Below are positions 9,405 to 18,071 of a DNA stretch of 64,000 nucleotides, in pieces. The notes below the pieces were generated by a model. It was not told where the DNA came from. It was given only the letters and a program-made list of their open reading frames with translations, and did no database searches. The stretch covers positions 1 through 64,000 of the forward strand of contig JAFRZA010000027.1 in assembly GCA_017442805.1 (NCBI GenBank), in the 5' to 3' direction. The DNA is from Erysipelotrichaceae bacterium (GTDB taxonomy: Bacteria > Bacillota_I > Bacilli_A > Erysipelotrichales > Erysipelotrichaceae). Both the position numbers and the translations under genes were made by a program. Position 1 is the first letter of the stretch. Every line of letters starts with the position of its first letter.

Positions 9405-9932
9405 TTAGTCGAAGGTACGGTTCTTCAGCAGATACATGATGAAGGGGATCAGCACCAGCTGCAGGATGATGCCCGGAATGGCGGTAGTGATGGCGCCGGA
9501 AATGAAGGCAGCCATGGTGAAGCTTCCGCCCTTGATGGCCATTAAGACATAGCGGGCAACGCCCCAGACAACGCGGCCGACGACCATCGCGGTCAGCAGA
9601 GCGACGTAGACGGCGACAGTGTTCTTCTTTTTGAACATCCGGTAGACCGCGCCGATCACCAGACCGTAGGTACACAGCTCAAAGGCCATGGCAGTGGCAG
9701 CCGGATACATCGGCGGCATGCCGAACATCACGGAACGCAAAAGCGGGGTGATGAAGCCGACCAGAGCGCCGTAGTAGGGTCCTAATAACAGACCGCACAG
9801 CATTACGGGCAGATGCATCGGGCAGAGCATGGAGCCGATCTCCGGAATCTGTCCGGTCACAAACGGCAGCACCAGACCTAAAGCCAGAAAGAGAGCGGCA
9901 TAGGCGAGTTTTCTGATTTCCTTGTTTCTCAT
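9405..9932 (-). CDS. ECF transporter S component
   Basis: A 175-residue protein with five to six membrane segments. It opens MRNKEIRKLAYAALFLALG and has the typical S-component stretch MHLPVMLCGLLLGPYYGALVGF plus PPMYPAATAMAFEL. S components give substrate specificity to energy-coupling-factor importers of vitamins and related compounds; the shared EcfA/EcfT parts are not in this window. The substrate cannot be told from sequence alone. ATG 9932 is preceded by AAGGAG, which lies just behind the T run of a terminator-like hairpin, so the leader (9941-10074) probably controls expression. The upstream neighbour is a DUF3842 gene. Confidence 0.85.
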   Translation of the reverse strand: MRNKEIRKLAYAALFLALGLVLPFVTGQIPEIGSMLCPMHLPVMLCGLLLGPYYGALVGFITPLLRSVMFGMPPMYPAATAMAFELCTYGLVIGAVYRMFKKKNTVAVYVALLTAMVVGRVVWGVARYVLMAIKGGSFTMAAFISGAITTAIPGIILQLVLIPFIMYLLKNRTFD

Positions 9933-9940
9933 TGTTTGTT

Positions 9941-10074
9941 CTCCTTTTCCAAAAAAATACTGAGTTTCAAAGTTAAACTCAATATCTTCATGATATTCAA
10001 TCAGTAATTCTGATCTCAGACTTCGGTCTGACTGTCAGCTTCATGCTGATGGATATATTAAACCATCTGATGCG
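9941..10074 (-). promoter_or_regulatory. Structured leader with attenuator-like terminator upstream of the ECF S component
   Basis: Reading the minus strand from the DUF3842 stop, hairpins can form at 10048-10067 (GATGG/CCATC), 10036-10048 (CAGC/GCTG), 10016-10031 (TCAGAC-CGAA-GTCTGA), 10000-10014 (ATCAG/CTGAT) and 9981-9997 (AATATC/GATATT). The last is GAGTTT-N7-AAACTC (9962-9980) followed by TTTTTTT (9951-9957) and then directly by the ribosome binding site. I could not match it to preQ1, THF, TPP or other common riboswitch cores. Confidence 0.5.
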
Positions 10075-10485
10075 CTATCCGTCAATAAGACTGCCCAGCT
10101 GCTCCACGGCGTCCTCAAGCAGGTCGCCCAGCGTCTGCTGGCGCACGCCGGCTACCATGGTATCGCACTTGCTGATGGGGATCAGGATGCGTCTGGCCCG
10201 GCTTGAACCGACGGCGTGAGCCATGGCCGGGGTCACCTCGCCTAAAAGGGAGTCAGCGATCACGATGCCTACCGGTCCCAGGATCACGTCAGCGTCACGG
10301 CAGTTCACGATGACGGCGTTCTCGCCGGTCGCGGCCTTCTGAACGCCGCTTTTCAGCATGTTTCCGGTGGCCAGGGAGTTGGTCCCGACGACGATGATGT
10401 CGTGCCGGGGATAGCGGTCCAGCACCAGCCTGGTCAGCTGTCTGCCGATGTTGCCGCCCTGTCCGTCAATGATCAGTATCTTCAT
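10075..10485 (-). CDS. DUF3842 family protein
   Basis: A 136-residue protein that begins MKILIIDGQGGNIGRQL, a Rossmann-like glycine-rich loop. Further strands are HDIIVVGTNSLAT, AVIVNCRDADVILGPVGIVIADSLLGEVTP and RRILIPISKC. This matches the small DUF3842 family of Bacillota, which has no established function. The start at 10485 has AGAGGTGA upstream; a longer open frame continues to 10740 but is not coding in character. It is followed by the ECF S component after a 142-nt structured leader. Confidence 0.75.
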   Translation of the reverse strand: MKILIIDGQGGNIGRQLTRLVLDRYPRHDIIVVGTNSLATGNMLKSGVQKAATGENAVIVNCRDADVILGPVGIVIADSLLGEVTPAMAHAVGSSRARRILIPISKCDTMVAGVRQQTLGDLLEDAVEQLGSLIDG

Positions 10486-10532
10486 GCCTGTCACCTCTTT
10501 CAGTCTTCTATATTCTAACATAAGCCCGAAAG

Positions 10533-10556
10533 AAAAGGGGAAGGATGACCTTCCCC
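10533..10556 (-). terminator. Intrinsic terminator of the nucleotidase/Cys-repeat operon
   Basis: On the minus strand GGGGAAGG-TCAT-CCTTCCCC (10537-10556) is followed by TTTTCTTTC. Confidence 0.85.
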
Positions 10557-10573
10557 CTGTTATCGTAAACTGA

Positions 10574-12178
10574 TCAGTTAATGATGTCGCTGACGACCTC
10601 GACGATGTCCTTGGCGGCGCTGACGCCTTCCTTCTGCTCGTAGGCACCGCTTTCCTCATCAACGGCGTCCCTGATACCTTCGACATCACCAACCAGTCCG
10701 GCGATGCTGCCGACAGTATCAAGACCCAGGATCGAGGCAATGTCGCCGATGATGGTGGCGGTTTCGGAAACGCCCAGTTCGCCTTCTTCCAGAGTTGACT
10801 TGATGTCGCGCCCGGAAGTGTAGACGTTGACGACGGTGGAGACGCCGGGGATGCCCAGCAGATCAGCGATCTTGCCGAAGTTGTCCAGCGTTTCGTCGGA
10901 CTTCAGATCGGGCTTGAGAATGGGCAGGATGAAGCGGACAAAGGCTTCATAGCCGGCCTTTTCTTCGCTCTCATAACCGCCGATCTCCTTGTCTTCCACG
11001 GCCTTGTCCAGCTTGGCCCTGCTGGATTCGAAGATCTTCTTGCCGATGATCAGATCCAGCGGCACTTCCGCCAGGGCGTCCTTCTTGGCCTTCAGCAGGC
11101 TGTTGAGCTTCTTCTTGGTCAGCGCGTCGCAGATCAGCAGATCTGGCGCGCTTTCCTCAACCTTTTCCATGACATCATCATCCGTGCACTCAGTCACCTG
11201 CAGATAAGGTCTGTCCTTCAGCATCTTGATGAAGTCTCCGTTGTCCGAGCGGACGTAGACGGTCTTGGTCTCAAAGGAGGGCTTGAACAGCGTCTTCTCC
11301 ACGACCGCTTCCGCAGCCTTCAGGTTCTTCAGTATCAGCAGTCCGGCCGTGATGATGGCCCCGCCGGTGACGATGATGGTAACCGGAGTGGGAATGGTCT
11401 TGGGGATGACTTCCTCAATCACCTTTCCGCAGGCTGAGCAGGTCTTCTGCTTAAGTCCGTCGGAAACGGCAGTGGCCTTCTTGACGATGGTCCATTCCTC
11501 AGGGAAAGAGTGGCCGGTAGCCGGGATCGCCTGTTCCTGGACTTCCTGGCAGCGGCTACAGGTCGACTGCATCAGTCCTTCTTCCTCGCAGGCAGCCGGC
11601 TTGACGGTGACGAACTCGCCGAAGTCATGGCCCAGAGCCGGATAGATCTCCTCGACCACGTCGCTACAGCGGGTGCAGGTACCGATCCTGTGTCCGTCTT
11701 CCGTGCAGGTCGGTTCCGTTTCTTCGTAGTGATAATTGTGCCCCAGCGCCTTGGTCGTTTCGGTATAGTTCTTGCCGCAGCGGCTGCAGGTGTACTTGGT
11801 GGTCCCGGTCTTGGTGCAGGTGGGGGATGTCACCACCTTTGATTTGTAATTATGGCCCAGGGCAGGTACCGTTTCTTCATATTCATATCCGCATTCCTCT
11901 CCCAGTCCGGTCGGGTCTTCGCACCGGCATAAAAACAGACCGGGCCTGGTACAGGTCGGCATCTGCATTTGTTCCTTGATCCTGTAGCTGTTGGTCCGCC
12001 CGCAGCCGGGGCATCTCGAAAAGATGCTTTCCAACTCATACTTGGGATGGATCACGGTAGAATGGCCGTGCTGAAGCATGGGTAGAGTCGCGTCAGCGTG
12101 AACATGCTGATGGCTGACCGCGTATCCGCATCCCAGCAGGATGGCGATGACAAGCGTTAATCTGATGAGTTTCTTCAT
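10574..12178 (-). CDS. Membrane protein with extracytoplasmic Cys-pair repeats and a cytoplasmic receiver-like domain
   Basis: A 534-residue protein. It opens with a signal or anchor (residues 4-20; LLGC could be a lipobox with C17). Residues 55-260 hold about five repeats of the form PALGHN...C...CSRCGK, found in many Bacillota surface proteins and suggestive of zinc or disulfide knuckles. A hydrophobic segment lies at 263-284. The remaining 250 residues are soluble, and APDLLICDALTKKKLNSLLKAK resembles the phosphoacceptor-containing middle of a receiver fold (inference). The C-terminus is acidic with small helices. ATG 12178 lies 2 nt after the nucleotidase stop, with GGAGGT inside that gene, so they are translationally coupled. 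The function is unknown; a two-sided membrane sensor is one possibility. Confidence 0.7.
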   Translation of the reverse strand: MKKLIRLTLVIAILLGCGYAVSHQHVHADATLPMLQHGHSTVIHPKYELESIFSRCPGCGRTNSYRIKEQMQMPTCTRPGLFLCRCEDPTGLGEECGYEYEETVPALGHNYKSKVVTSPTCTKTGTTKYTCSRCGKNYTETTKALGHNYHYEETEPTCTEDGHRIGTCTRCSDVVEEIYPALGHDFGEFVTVKPAACEEEGLMQSTCSRCQEVQEQAIPATGHSFPEEWTIVKKATAVSDGLKQKTCSACGKVIEEVIPKTIPTPVTIIVTGGAIITAGLLILKNLKAAEAVVEKTLFKPSFETKTVYVRSDNGDFIKMLKDRPYLQVTECTDDDVMEKVEESAPDLLICDALTKKKLNSLLKAKKDALAEVPLDLIIGKKIFESSRAKLDKAVEDKEIGGYESEEKAGYEAFVRFILPILKPDLKSDETLDNFGKIADLLGIPGVSTVVNVYTSGRDIKSTLEEGELGVSETATIIGDIASILGLDTVGSIAGLVGDVEGIRDAVDEESGAYEQKEGVSAAKDIVEVVSDIIN

Positions 12179-12180
12179 TT

Positions 12181-13644
12181 TTACTGTACAACCTCCAGTC
12201 TTCCGTCCAGGCCGAAGCCCAGGTGCTTATTATTGGCAAAATATTCCAGCAGCGTCTGAACGTCGCTGGTGGTCAAGACCCGGGGCTCCCCGTTGGCCTT
12301 GACTTCTTCATAACTCAGATTGAGGAACTCCGGCAGATTATTGTAGTGGTATTCCTGAATGCCGACGGTGTAGATCTTATCGTCTTCGATGTTCTCACCA
12401 TTCAGTTCGCATTTCAGAAGCTGGCGCAGCGGCCGGTGGTAGATGACGTGCATGCCCTTGGAAAGCTGGTAGAATTCGGTGTGATCGCCCAGCCAGGCAT
12501 CGTCGCGGTAGATGTGCAGCAGCGCCTTCTTCAGCTGCGCGCCGGTGAGCTTCAGGCCGTAGGACTTGCCGTCATAGGGGTAGCACTCGGTGAAGTCCTG
12601 GAAGGTGACGATCGGGCCCATGTGGTACTTGCGTACGGATCCTGAGCCCATCAGGAAAACATCAACGCCCAGGCTCTCCTTCATGGCGTCGGCGAAGACG
12701 CCGCCCAGTTCGGTCTGAGCCCAGCGGTCATGATGTTCCAGGTCATAGTCGAAGTTGGCGACCACCTTGGCGTACTTGAGGTCGGTCTTTTCCTTGATCG
12801 AGCCGATCAGTTCCTCAATCCTTTCATCCTCCGGGCAGTTTTCCTCGTTAATGGGTACTGCCTGCCACTTGTAGGAGGCAACGCAGTTGTCGTCGGTATT
12901 GATCACCAGATCGAAGCGGCCGATCTGGTCGGTGCCGGTGCCGGCCTGAACGATGGGGATGCCGTTGACGACGGCCGGTTCATCCAGGAAGGTATGGGAG
13001 TGACCGCCGATGATGATGTCGACGCCCCAGTCAGGGTCGAGCAGCGCAGCCAGCTTCTTGTCTTCCTCAAAGCCGATATGGGTCAGAAGGACGGTCAGGT
13101 CGATGTCCATGGCGTTATAGGCGTTACAGATCTTGCCGACTTCCTGGGCGGCTTCCTGTATGCCGATGAATGAACCGATGAGCTTTTCGCCCTTGGTCTG
13201 GGAGATGACGTCTTCGGTCAGAATGCCGATGAACAGGATCTTCATGCCGTCGATTTCCATCACGTAACAGGGACGGAACAGCCTGGTGTCGTTCTGCTTG
13301 ATGTAGAGGTTGGCGTTGATGATCGGAAAGGTCGCCATCTTCTCCAGAAAGAGCAGGTGGGCGACGCCGTAGTCGGTCTCATGGTTGCCCAGGGTGACAA
13401 CGTCGGGAGCCAGCAGATTGACGATCTGAATGGTGGACAGACCCTGGAACTCGCTGTCGATGACCGAGCCTCTGAACATGTCGCCGGCAATGGCGTAGAT
13501 GACGTTGGGGTCCTCGTTGCGGCACTTGGTCAGATATCCCGACAGCATCGAGACGCCGCCGGTCAGCTTATCGTCAACATGGTCAGCCAGAAAGTCGCCA
13601 TGCATGTCATTGGAATGCAAAAGGGTTATCTGCTTGGTGTTCAT
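12181..13644 (-). CDS. Cytosolic bifunctional metallophosphatase/5'-nucleotidase (UshA family)
   Basis: A 487-residue protein. The N-terminal calcineurin-like metallophosphatase has TLLHSNDMHGDF, GDMFRGS, LGNHETDYG, LTHIGFEED and GGHSHTF. The C-terminal 5'-nucleotidase domain includes GSGSVRKYHMGP and FTECYPYDG. The family hydrolyses 5'-nucleotides, UDP-sugars or cyclic nucleotides and is usually exported. Here there is no signal peptide, so action in the cytoplasm is expected, as for YunD of Bacillus. AAGGAGAT precedes ATG 13644. It is the first gene of a two-gene operon with the Cys-repeat membrane protein. Confidence 0.88.
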   Translation of the reverse strand: MNTKQITLLHSNDMHGDFLADHVDDKLTGGVSMLSGYLTKCRNEDPNVIYAIAGDMFRGSVIDSEFQGLSTIQIVNLLAPDVVTLGNHETDYGVAHLLFLEKMATFPIINANLYIKQNDTRLFRPCYVMEIDGMKILFIGILTEDVISQTKGEKLIGSFIGIQEAAQEVGKICNAYNAMDIDLTVLLTHIGFEEDKKLAALLDPDWGVDIIIGGHSHTFLDEPAVVNGIPIVQAGTGTDQIGRFDLVINTDDNCVASYKWQAVPINEENCPEDERIEELIGSIKEKTDLKYAKVVANFDYDLEHHDRWAQTELGGVFADAMKESLGVDVFLMGSGSVRKYHMGPIVTFQDFTECYPYDGKSYGLKLTGAQLKKALLHIYRDDAWLGDHTEFYQLSKGMHVIYHRPLRQLLKCELNGENIEDDKIYTVGIQEYHYNNLPEFLNLSYEEVKANGEPRVLTTSDVQTLLEYFANNKHLGFGLDGRLEVVQ

Positions 13645-13728
13645 AACAATTATCTCCTTGCCTTTTATATATACTTAATTCTATAGGAACGGCGCTGCTT
13701 ATACAAGTTAATAAATTCACATTTTCCC

Positions 13729-13763
13729 AAAAAAGCCGAAGGAAAGGCAGGAATTATCCTGCC
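13729..13763 (-). terminator. Probable terminator after the YgjV-like gene
   Basis: On the minus strand GGCAGGA-N4-TCCTGCC (13746-13763) is followed by a T-rich stretch ending in TTTTTT (13729-13734). Confidence 0.5.
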
Positions 13764-13787
13764 TGTCATCTTATTGCGGTTCAGTGA

Positions 13788-14393
13788 TCAGAGTTCCCTG
13801 ACGTAGCGGCCGTCCTGCTCAGTGAAGCCCAGCCTGCTGAGGTAGGCGACGTGGTTCTCGGCCGGTCCGCTGTATGTCAGACGCTTTATGCCTTCCTGGC
13901 GGTATTTCTCCAGCAGGTATTCGCCGATCGAGAAATCGCGGTAAGCCGGGATGGAGTAGTCCAGCAGCAGATTCATGCTGTCGCCTTCCAGTCTGCCCAG
14001 GGTGATGCCGGCCGGCTTGCCCTCGATGCTTACCACGTAGATGCGGTTGGCATCATTCAGATCATAGCTGATTGACGGGAAGCAGGTCTGAATGTCCTTG
14101 TCATAGTATTCCAGCAGGTACTTCAGCAGCCTGTCGTCCTTTTCCAGCCGGATGAGGTCCAGCTGCTCATCGGGCTTGCGGCTCTTCCAGAGGAAGTGCA
14201 GGTTGATGAGCACCAGAAAGAAGTTCATCACGGCGGTGGGGTAGGAATGAATGATCACGGCGTAGATCATGAAGATCACGCTGCCGATGGTATTGACGAT
14301 CCTCAGCTTGACGACCGAGGTCATCAGGAATGACACCAGCACCAGAAATGATCCCAGATAGCCGACGGCTTCGATTATGAACTCCTTAGTCAT
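13788..14393 (-). CDS. YgjV-like membrane domain fused to a GNAT-like domain
   Basis: A 201-residue protein. Residues 1-75 contain three hydrophobic segments resembling YgjV-type inner-membrane proteins (EAVGYLGSFLVLVSFLMTS, then GSVIFMIYAVIIHSYPTAVMNFFLVLINLHFLWK). The soluble C-terminus looks like the second half of a GNAT fold: IEGKPAGITLGRLEGDSMNLLLDYSIP, YLLEKYRQEGIKRLTY and ending LSRLGFTEQDGRYVREL. The substrate is unknown. The start at 14393 was preferred over 14399 because GAGGAG (14402-14407) is 8 nt away. It lies 14 nt behind the HAD phosphatase gene and forms an operon with it. Confidence 0.7.
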   Translation of the reverse strand: MTKEFIIEAVGYLGSFLVLVSFLMTSVVKLRIVNTIGSVIFMIYAVIIHSYPTAVMNFFLVLINLHFLWKSRKPDEQLDLIRLEKDDRLLKYLLEYYDKDIQTCFPSISYDLNDANRIYVVSIEGKPAGITLGRLEGDSMNLLLDYSIPAYRDFSIGEYLLEKYRQEGIKRLTYSGPAENHVAYLSRLGFTEQDGRYVREL

Positions 14394-14407
14394 AATCATT
14401 TCTCCTC

Positions 14408-15511
14408 TTACTTTCTGGTAACGCCTTCGCCGTAGATGGTCGTCCAGTCATCTCTCATGGAGATGGGCGTCCAGCCGTACTGCTCGCAGAGGCTGTACAT
14501 CTTGTCGGCCTTGGCCTGATTGCCGTTTTCCCTTACCAGGTCATCGCAGCACAGCATGAAGGCCAGGCTGCGGTAAGGGTTGTTGGAAGTGGCATATTCC
14601 GCCATGCTGGAGTCGCCGGTGCTGTTTACTAAGGAGAGAACCGGCTGCTGGCCGATCTCCTGCATGATGACGGTGACCTTGTTCATCTTCAGATTCTTGA
14701 TGATGAACTCCCCGCCCAGTACCAGGACATCGTCGTCATCGAAGACATAGTCCAGGCCGTCGGTATCGCCCTGATCGCGGGTCACCAGATTCTCATCGGA
14801 ACCGATGATCTGACCGGCCGGCAGATCCAGGGAGTTGTAACAGATGCCCCGGACGATGAAGCGGTCGGTACCGGAAACGATGTAACAGGTGAAGTCATGA
14901 GCCTTCAGATAATCGATTACCTGAAGCATCGGCTTGTAGAAAGCCTCGCCTCTGCTCATCCCTTCGTAACCGGGCATTGCCTGCTTCTTGAACTGCTGGA
15001 TGTAGTCGATAAACTGCTGCACGGTCATGCCGGCAAAGGCAGAGGCGACCGCCTTGCCGTGGTCAACTTCCAGTCCGCTGAAGGAGGCGCCGGTCTCATT
15101 CTGCTGAATGATCTTGCTGGCGACTTCCTTTTCAAAGTCAGAGGCCTTGTCAATGTAATCGGGGTCCTGGGTCACGCGGTAGACCAGCAGGGTATAGTCA
15201 AAGTAGTTGGGGTCGGTCTCGCAGTACAGCGTACCGTCCAGATCGAAGACCGCGATGCGGCTTTCCACCGGGATGAAGTCGGCGCTCTGCGGGTCGCAGA
15301 CCGCCTCGACATATTCAATGAGTTCCTTCTTGGCTCTGGCCGCATCGTTCCACAGCGTCAGCATGCTCTGACCGTCGATGGGAACCGGTGTTTCCTGCGG
15401 CTGCTTCCAGCCCACGCCGGTGGCGTAACAGACGCTGACGACCAGCAGCAGCGTCATGGACAGGATGGCCAGTTTCTTCCAGAATCTTTCGGGATGGTTC
15501 TGATTTTCCAT
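14408..15511 (-). CDS. Membrane-anchored HAD superfamily phosphatase
   Basis: A 367-residue protein. An N-terminal hydrophobic segment (about residues 12-34, LAILSMTLLLVVSVCYATGVG) anchors or exports it. HAD motif I is IAVFDLDGTLYCETD, motif II is FTCYIVSGTDRFIV, and an acidic motif IV-like part is LVNSTGDSSMAEYA. This resembles phosphoserine-phosphatase-like HADs acting outside the membrane. The substrate is unknown. ATG 15511 was chosen because GGAGAA lies 8 nt upstream; an in-frame TTG at 15526 overlaps that ribosome binding site. Confidence 0.8.
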   Translation of the reverse strand: MENQNHPERFWKKLAILSMTLLLVVSVCYATGVGWKQPQETPVPIDGQSMLTLWNDAARAKKELIEYVEAVCDPQSADFIPVESRIAVFDLDGTLYCETDPNYFDYTLLVYRVTQDPDYIDKASDFEKEVASKIIQQNETGASFSGLEVDHGKAVASAFAGMTVQQFIDYIQQFKKQAMPGYEGMSRGEAFYKPMLQVIDYLKAHDFTCYIVSGTDRFIVRGICYNSLDLPAGQIIGSDENLVTRDQGDTDGLDYVFDDDDVLVLGGEFIIKNLKMNKVTVIMQEIGQQPVLSLVNSTGDSSMAEYATSNNPYRSLAFMLCCDDLVRENGNQAKADKMYSLCEQYGWTPISMRDDWTTIYGEGVTRK

Positions 15512-15653
15512 GTTCAAATTCTCCAATCTAATTCAGGCAAGATTAGTTTAGCACATCCCCCTGAGCAGTTAAACACCGCTGAGGCGGAGAATTAGAGATG
15601 AAGAGCATCAGCGTTATGGGTTATACTTAAGGGGAAGAAAAGGGGAAGAGAAC

Positions 15654-16421
15654 ATGCGCATTCTGTTTGTCCGCCATTGCGAACCCGATTATGAACACGA
15701 CAGCCTGACGCCCCGGGGCTTTGAGGAAGCGGAAAGGCTGAGGAAATACCTGAAGGACCGTCAGCTGGGCGATATCTATGTATCACCGCTGGGCCGAGCC
15801 CGTAAGACCGCCGAGATCGTTCTGCAGGAGAGGATTTCCGAAGCCGTTACCCTGCCCTGGCTGCGGGAGTTTGACATCGAAGTCGATTGTTCAAAGGACG
15901 GGGAAATGCGGAAGTTCTATCCCGACATTCCCAAAGAAATCGTCAAGGGGCGCCGCTGCGCCTGGGACATCGACCCTGAGCAGTTCTGGAGCGACCCCCT
16001 GCTGGCGGATAACGAGCGCTGGCGGGAAAGCCGCATCTGCGCCGCCAGCGACATGGTCCGGCTCTATGACTCGGTAACTGCGCAGTTCGACGGCCTTCTG
16101 CAGCAGCACGGCTACCGCCGGGAAGGAAAACTCTACCGGGCCGACAAGCCCAATCACGGTACCATTACCCTGTTCTGCCATCTGGGCGTCAGTTCCGTAC
16201 TGCTGGCCCATCTCAACAATCTCTCCCCGTTCGTCATCCCCCAGTTCACCTGCCCGGCGCCCAGCGCCCTGACCCTGGTGGCTACCGAGGAAAGGCAGCA
16301 GGGAGTTGCCATGTTCCGCACCCTTTATCTGGGAGCGCTTCCGCATCTGACTCTGGCCGGCGAGGAGGCTTCCTTCTCCGCCCGCTTTGTGGAGTGCTAC
16401 GATGACGAAGGACGTCATTAG
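15654..16421 (+). CDS. Histidine phosphatase family protein
   Basis: A 255-residue protein. It starts MRILFVRHCEPDYEHDSLTPRGFEEAERL, a variant (RHC instead of RHG) of the phosphoglycerate-mutase-like catalytic motif. YVSPLGRARKTAEI supplies the second arginine and LFCHLGVSSVLLAHL the second catalytic histidine. The family includes phosphoglycerate mutases and broad phosphatases; the substrate is unknown. AGGGGAAG precedes ATG 15654. A lipoprotein gene follows 13 nt after the stop. Confidence 0.85.
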   Translation: MRILFVRHCEPDYEHDSLTPRGFEEAERLRKYLKDRQLGDIYVSPLGRARKTAEIVLQERISEAVTLPWLREFDIEVDCSKDGEMRKFYPDIPKEIVKGRRCAWDIDPEQFWSDPLLADNERWRESRICAASDMVRLYDSVTAQFDGLLQQHGYRREGKLYRADKPNHGTITLFCHLGVSSVLLAHLNNLSPFVIPQFTCPAPSALTLVATEERQQGVAMFRTLYLGALPHLTLAGEEASFSARFVECYDDEGRH

Positions 16422-16434
16422 AAAGGAAAACGCC

Positions 16435-17022
16435 ATGAAGAAACTGCTGATCGCATTATTGTCATTATCTCTGCTTGTCAGCGCCGCCGGCTGTCACAAG
16501 CCCACCGAGGAAGAACTGGTCAGAAAGGCCGTCAGCGATTATCTGAGCGCTCTGCTCAGTGAGCCGATGGAACTGCTTTCCGCTTCCGGCGAGATCATCG
16601 ACAATGAAGGACCGTTTGCGGAACTGTGGACGATCCTGAACGAGATGCTGAAGAGAACGAACTGCGAAGTAACGGATGTCCGCATCGAAGGCGACGTGGC
16701 TACCGCCGAACTGGAGTTTTCCACCTATGACATCGGCAAGAGCTTCAGCGAAATGCTTGATGACTACGTCGATAAGCTGATGGACGCCTACATGAGCGAA
16801 GGAAACTGGGATAAGATCGACACCGAGGTCATCCTGACGGAGTGCTGGAAGAAGACCCTGGGCGAACAGGAAGAAACCGGGCTGAGCCTGAAGGTCCCCT
16901 TTGCCATGGAACTTGACCGCACCGAGGACGGCTGGAAAGTGCGGGACTACGCTTCCAGCCAGCAGCTGAAGGACATTCTGGCCGGAGGCATCTTCGCTGC
17001 CTTTGACGGCGAGGGCTTCTGA
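16435..17022 (+). CDS. Putative lipoprotein
   Basis: A 195-residue protein. MKKLLIALLSLSLLVSAAGC is a lipoprotein signal peptide with C20 as the lipidated cysteine. The mature part begins with helices (EELVRKAVSDYLSALL), followed by strands (CEVTDVRIEGDVATAELEFSTYD) and ends with PFAMELDRTEDGWKVRDYASS. This NTF2-like layout is shared by DUF4878/DUF5105-type lipoproteins. Function is unknown. GAAAGGAAAA precedes ATG 16435. The terminator at 17042 ends the two-gene unit with the histidine phosphatase. Confidence 0.8.
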   Translation: MKKLLIALLSLSLLVSAAGCHKPTEEELVRKAVSDYLSALLSEPMELLSASGEIIDNEGPFAELWTILNEMLKRTNCEVTDVRIEGDVATAELEFSTYDIGKSFSEMLDDYVDKLMDAYMSEGNWDKIDTEVILTECWKKTLGEQEETGLSLKVPFAMELDRTEDGWKVRDYASSQQLKDILAGGIFAAFDGEGF

Positions 17023-17041
17023 GCGATACATTGAATCTCAA

Positions 17042-17063
17042 AACACCCTCAGGGTGTTTTTTT
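17042..17063 (+). terminator. Intrinsic terminator
   Basis: AACACCC-TCA-GGGTGTT (17042-17058) is followed by TTTTT. Confidence 0.85.
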
Positions 17064-17065
17064 GG

Positions 17066-17074
17066 TGGTATAAT
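17066..17074 (+). promoter_or_regulatory. Extended -10 promoter of the lipase operon
   Basis: TGG-TATAAT directly follows the preceding terminator. No clear -35 box is seen. Confidence 0.6.
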
Positions 17075-17100
17075 AAATGAAAACAAGACGGAGATAACTC

Positions 17101-18060
17101 ATGAAGAAACTGCTTGTCTGCCTCATGGCGGCCGGTCTGCTTCTGACCGCTTACCTGACGCCGGTCAAGGCGGAAACCTATGTGATCAATGATCATGAAT
17201 CCTTTGAAGCCGAGTGGACGCTTGACTATTTCAACTCGCCCAGCATCATCTACGATCCCGGTCTGGCCTTATGCGCTCTGACCATCTGCGCCAGCGCCAG
17301 CCAGATGAGCGATGCCGTCATCATCAACCTGCAGGCCATGGGCTTCTCCAACATCGTCCGTCTCAACTACGACCAGAAGATCATCAATAAGCCGGTGACG
17401 ACGATCGCCAGCCAGAGCAGCGGCGAGGACTATTACTTCATAATCAACATCCGGGGAACCCGGGACGTGGAAGACGCCGTCACGGACGTCATGGGAGGCA
17501 TCTTCAACGGCTTCATCCTGGCCGGAGAGAATACCTACCAGATGTACCTTGATTACCGGCACACCTACTGCCCGGAAGCCACCGACGCCCACAGCTACGT
17601 GCTGATCTGCGGTCATTCCCTTGGCGGCGCCACCGCCGGACAGCTGGCCAGGCAGTTTGCCATGAAGAGCCAGATCGATAAGAATCACATCTATACCTAT
17701 ACCTTCGCTTCGCCGACCTATGACACGGAGATGGAGGATCCGCAGGATTACGACAACGTCTTCAATCACATCATCAGCGAGGACATCGTGCCCACCGTTC
17801 CCTGGCAGTACGGGCGCATCGGCATCGACATCCGCTATACCGACGACGCGGCGGCCTTTACCTTCTTTGATTACATTTCCACGGTCTTCTACATGGAAAA
17901 CTGGACGGAGAGAGCCCCGGCGATGCTGTCGCACCATTCGATCAGCAGCTACTACGCGGTCATGAAGAAGGGAAACTACGATAATTCCACCGCTCTGCAG
18001 CGCTTCTTCCGCAACCTGGCCACGACCGTTCTGGAACTGGCCGAGCGCTGTCTGCGTTAG
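17101..18060 (+). CDS. Secreted class 3-type lipase
   Basis: A 319-residue protein. A signal peptide (residues 1-24, cut after PVKA) indicates export. The alpha/beta-hydrolase nucleophile elbow is LICGHSLGGATAG with S173. The oxyanion region is FIINIRGTRDVEDAVTD, a strand order typical of lipase class 3/DUF2974 proteins. Acid and His candidates are in SEDIVPTVPW and MLSHHSISSYY. It probably hydrolyses lipid or other esters at the cell surface. The DUF975 gene begins 11 nt after its stop, forming an operon read from the extended -10 promoter at 17066. Confidence 0.85.
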   Translation: MKKLLVCLMAAGLLLTAYLTPVKAETYVINDHESFEAEWTLDYFNSPSIIYDPGLALCALTICASASQMSDAVIINLQAMGFSNIVRLNYDQKIINKPVTTIASQSSGEDYYFIINIRGTRDVEDAVTDVMGGIFNGFILAGENTYQMYLDYRHTYCPEATDAHSYVLICGHSLGGATAGQLARQFAMKSQIDKNHIYTYTFASPTYDTEMEDPQDYDNVFNHIISEDIVPTVPWQYGRIGIDIRYTDDAAAFTFFDYISTVFYMENWTERAPAMLSHHSISSYYAVMKKGNYDNSTALQRFFRNLATTVLELAERCLR

Positions 18061-18071
18061 GAGGTGAGACA

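Noticed and set aside
10486..10740. Extended N-terminus for the DUF3842 gene
   Set aside because: The extra residues run through the terminator at 10533-10556 and the neighbouring gene; ATG 10485 has a good ribosome binding site.
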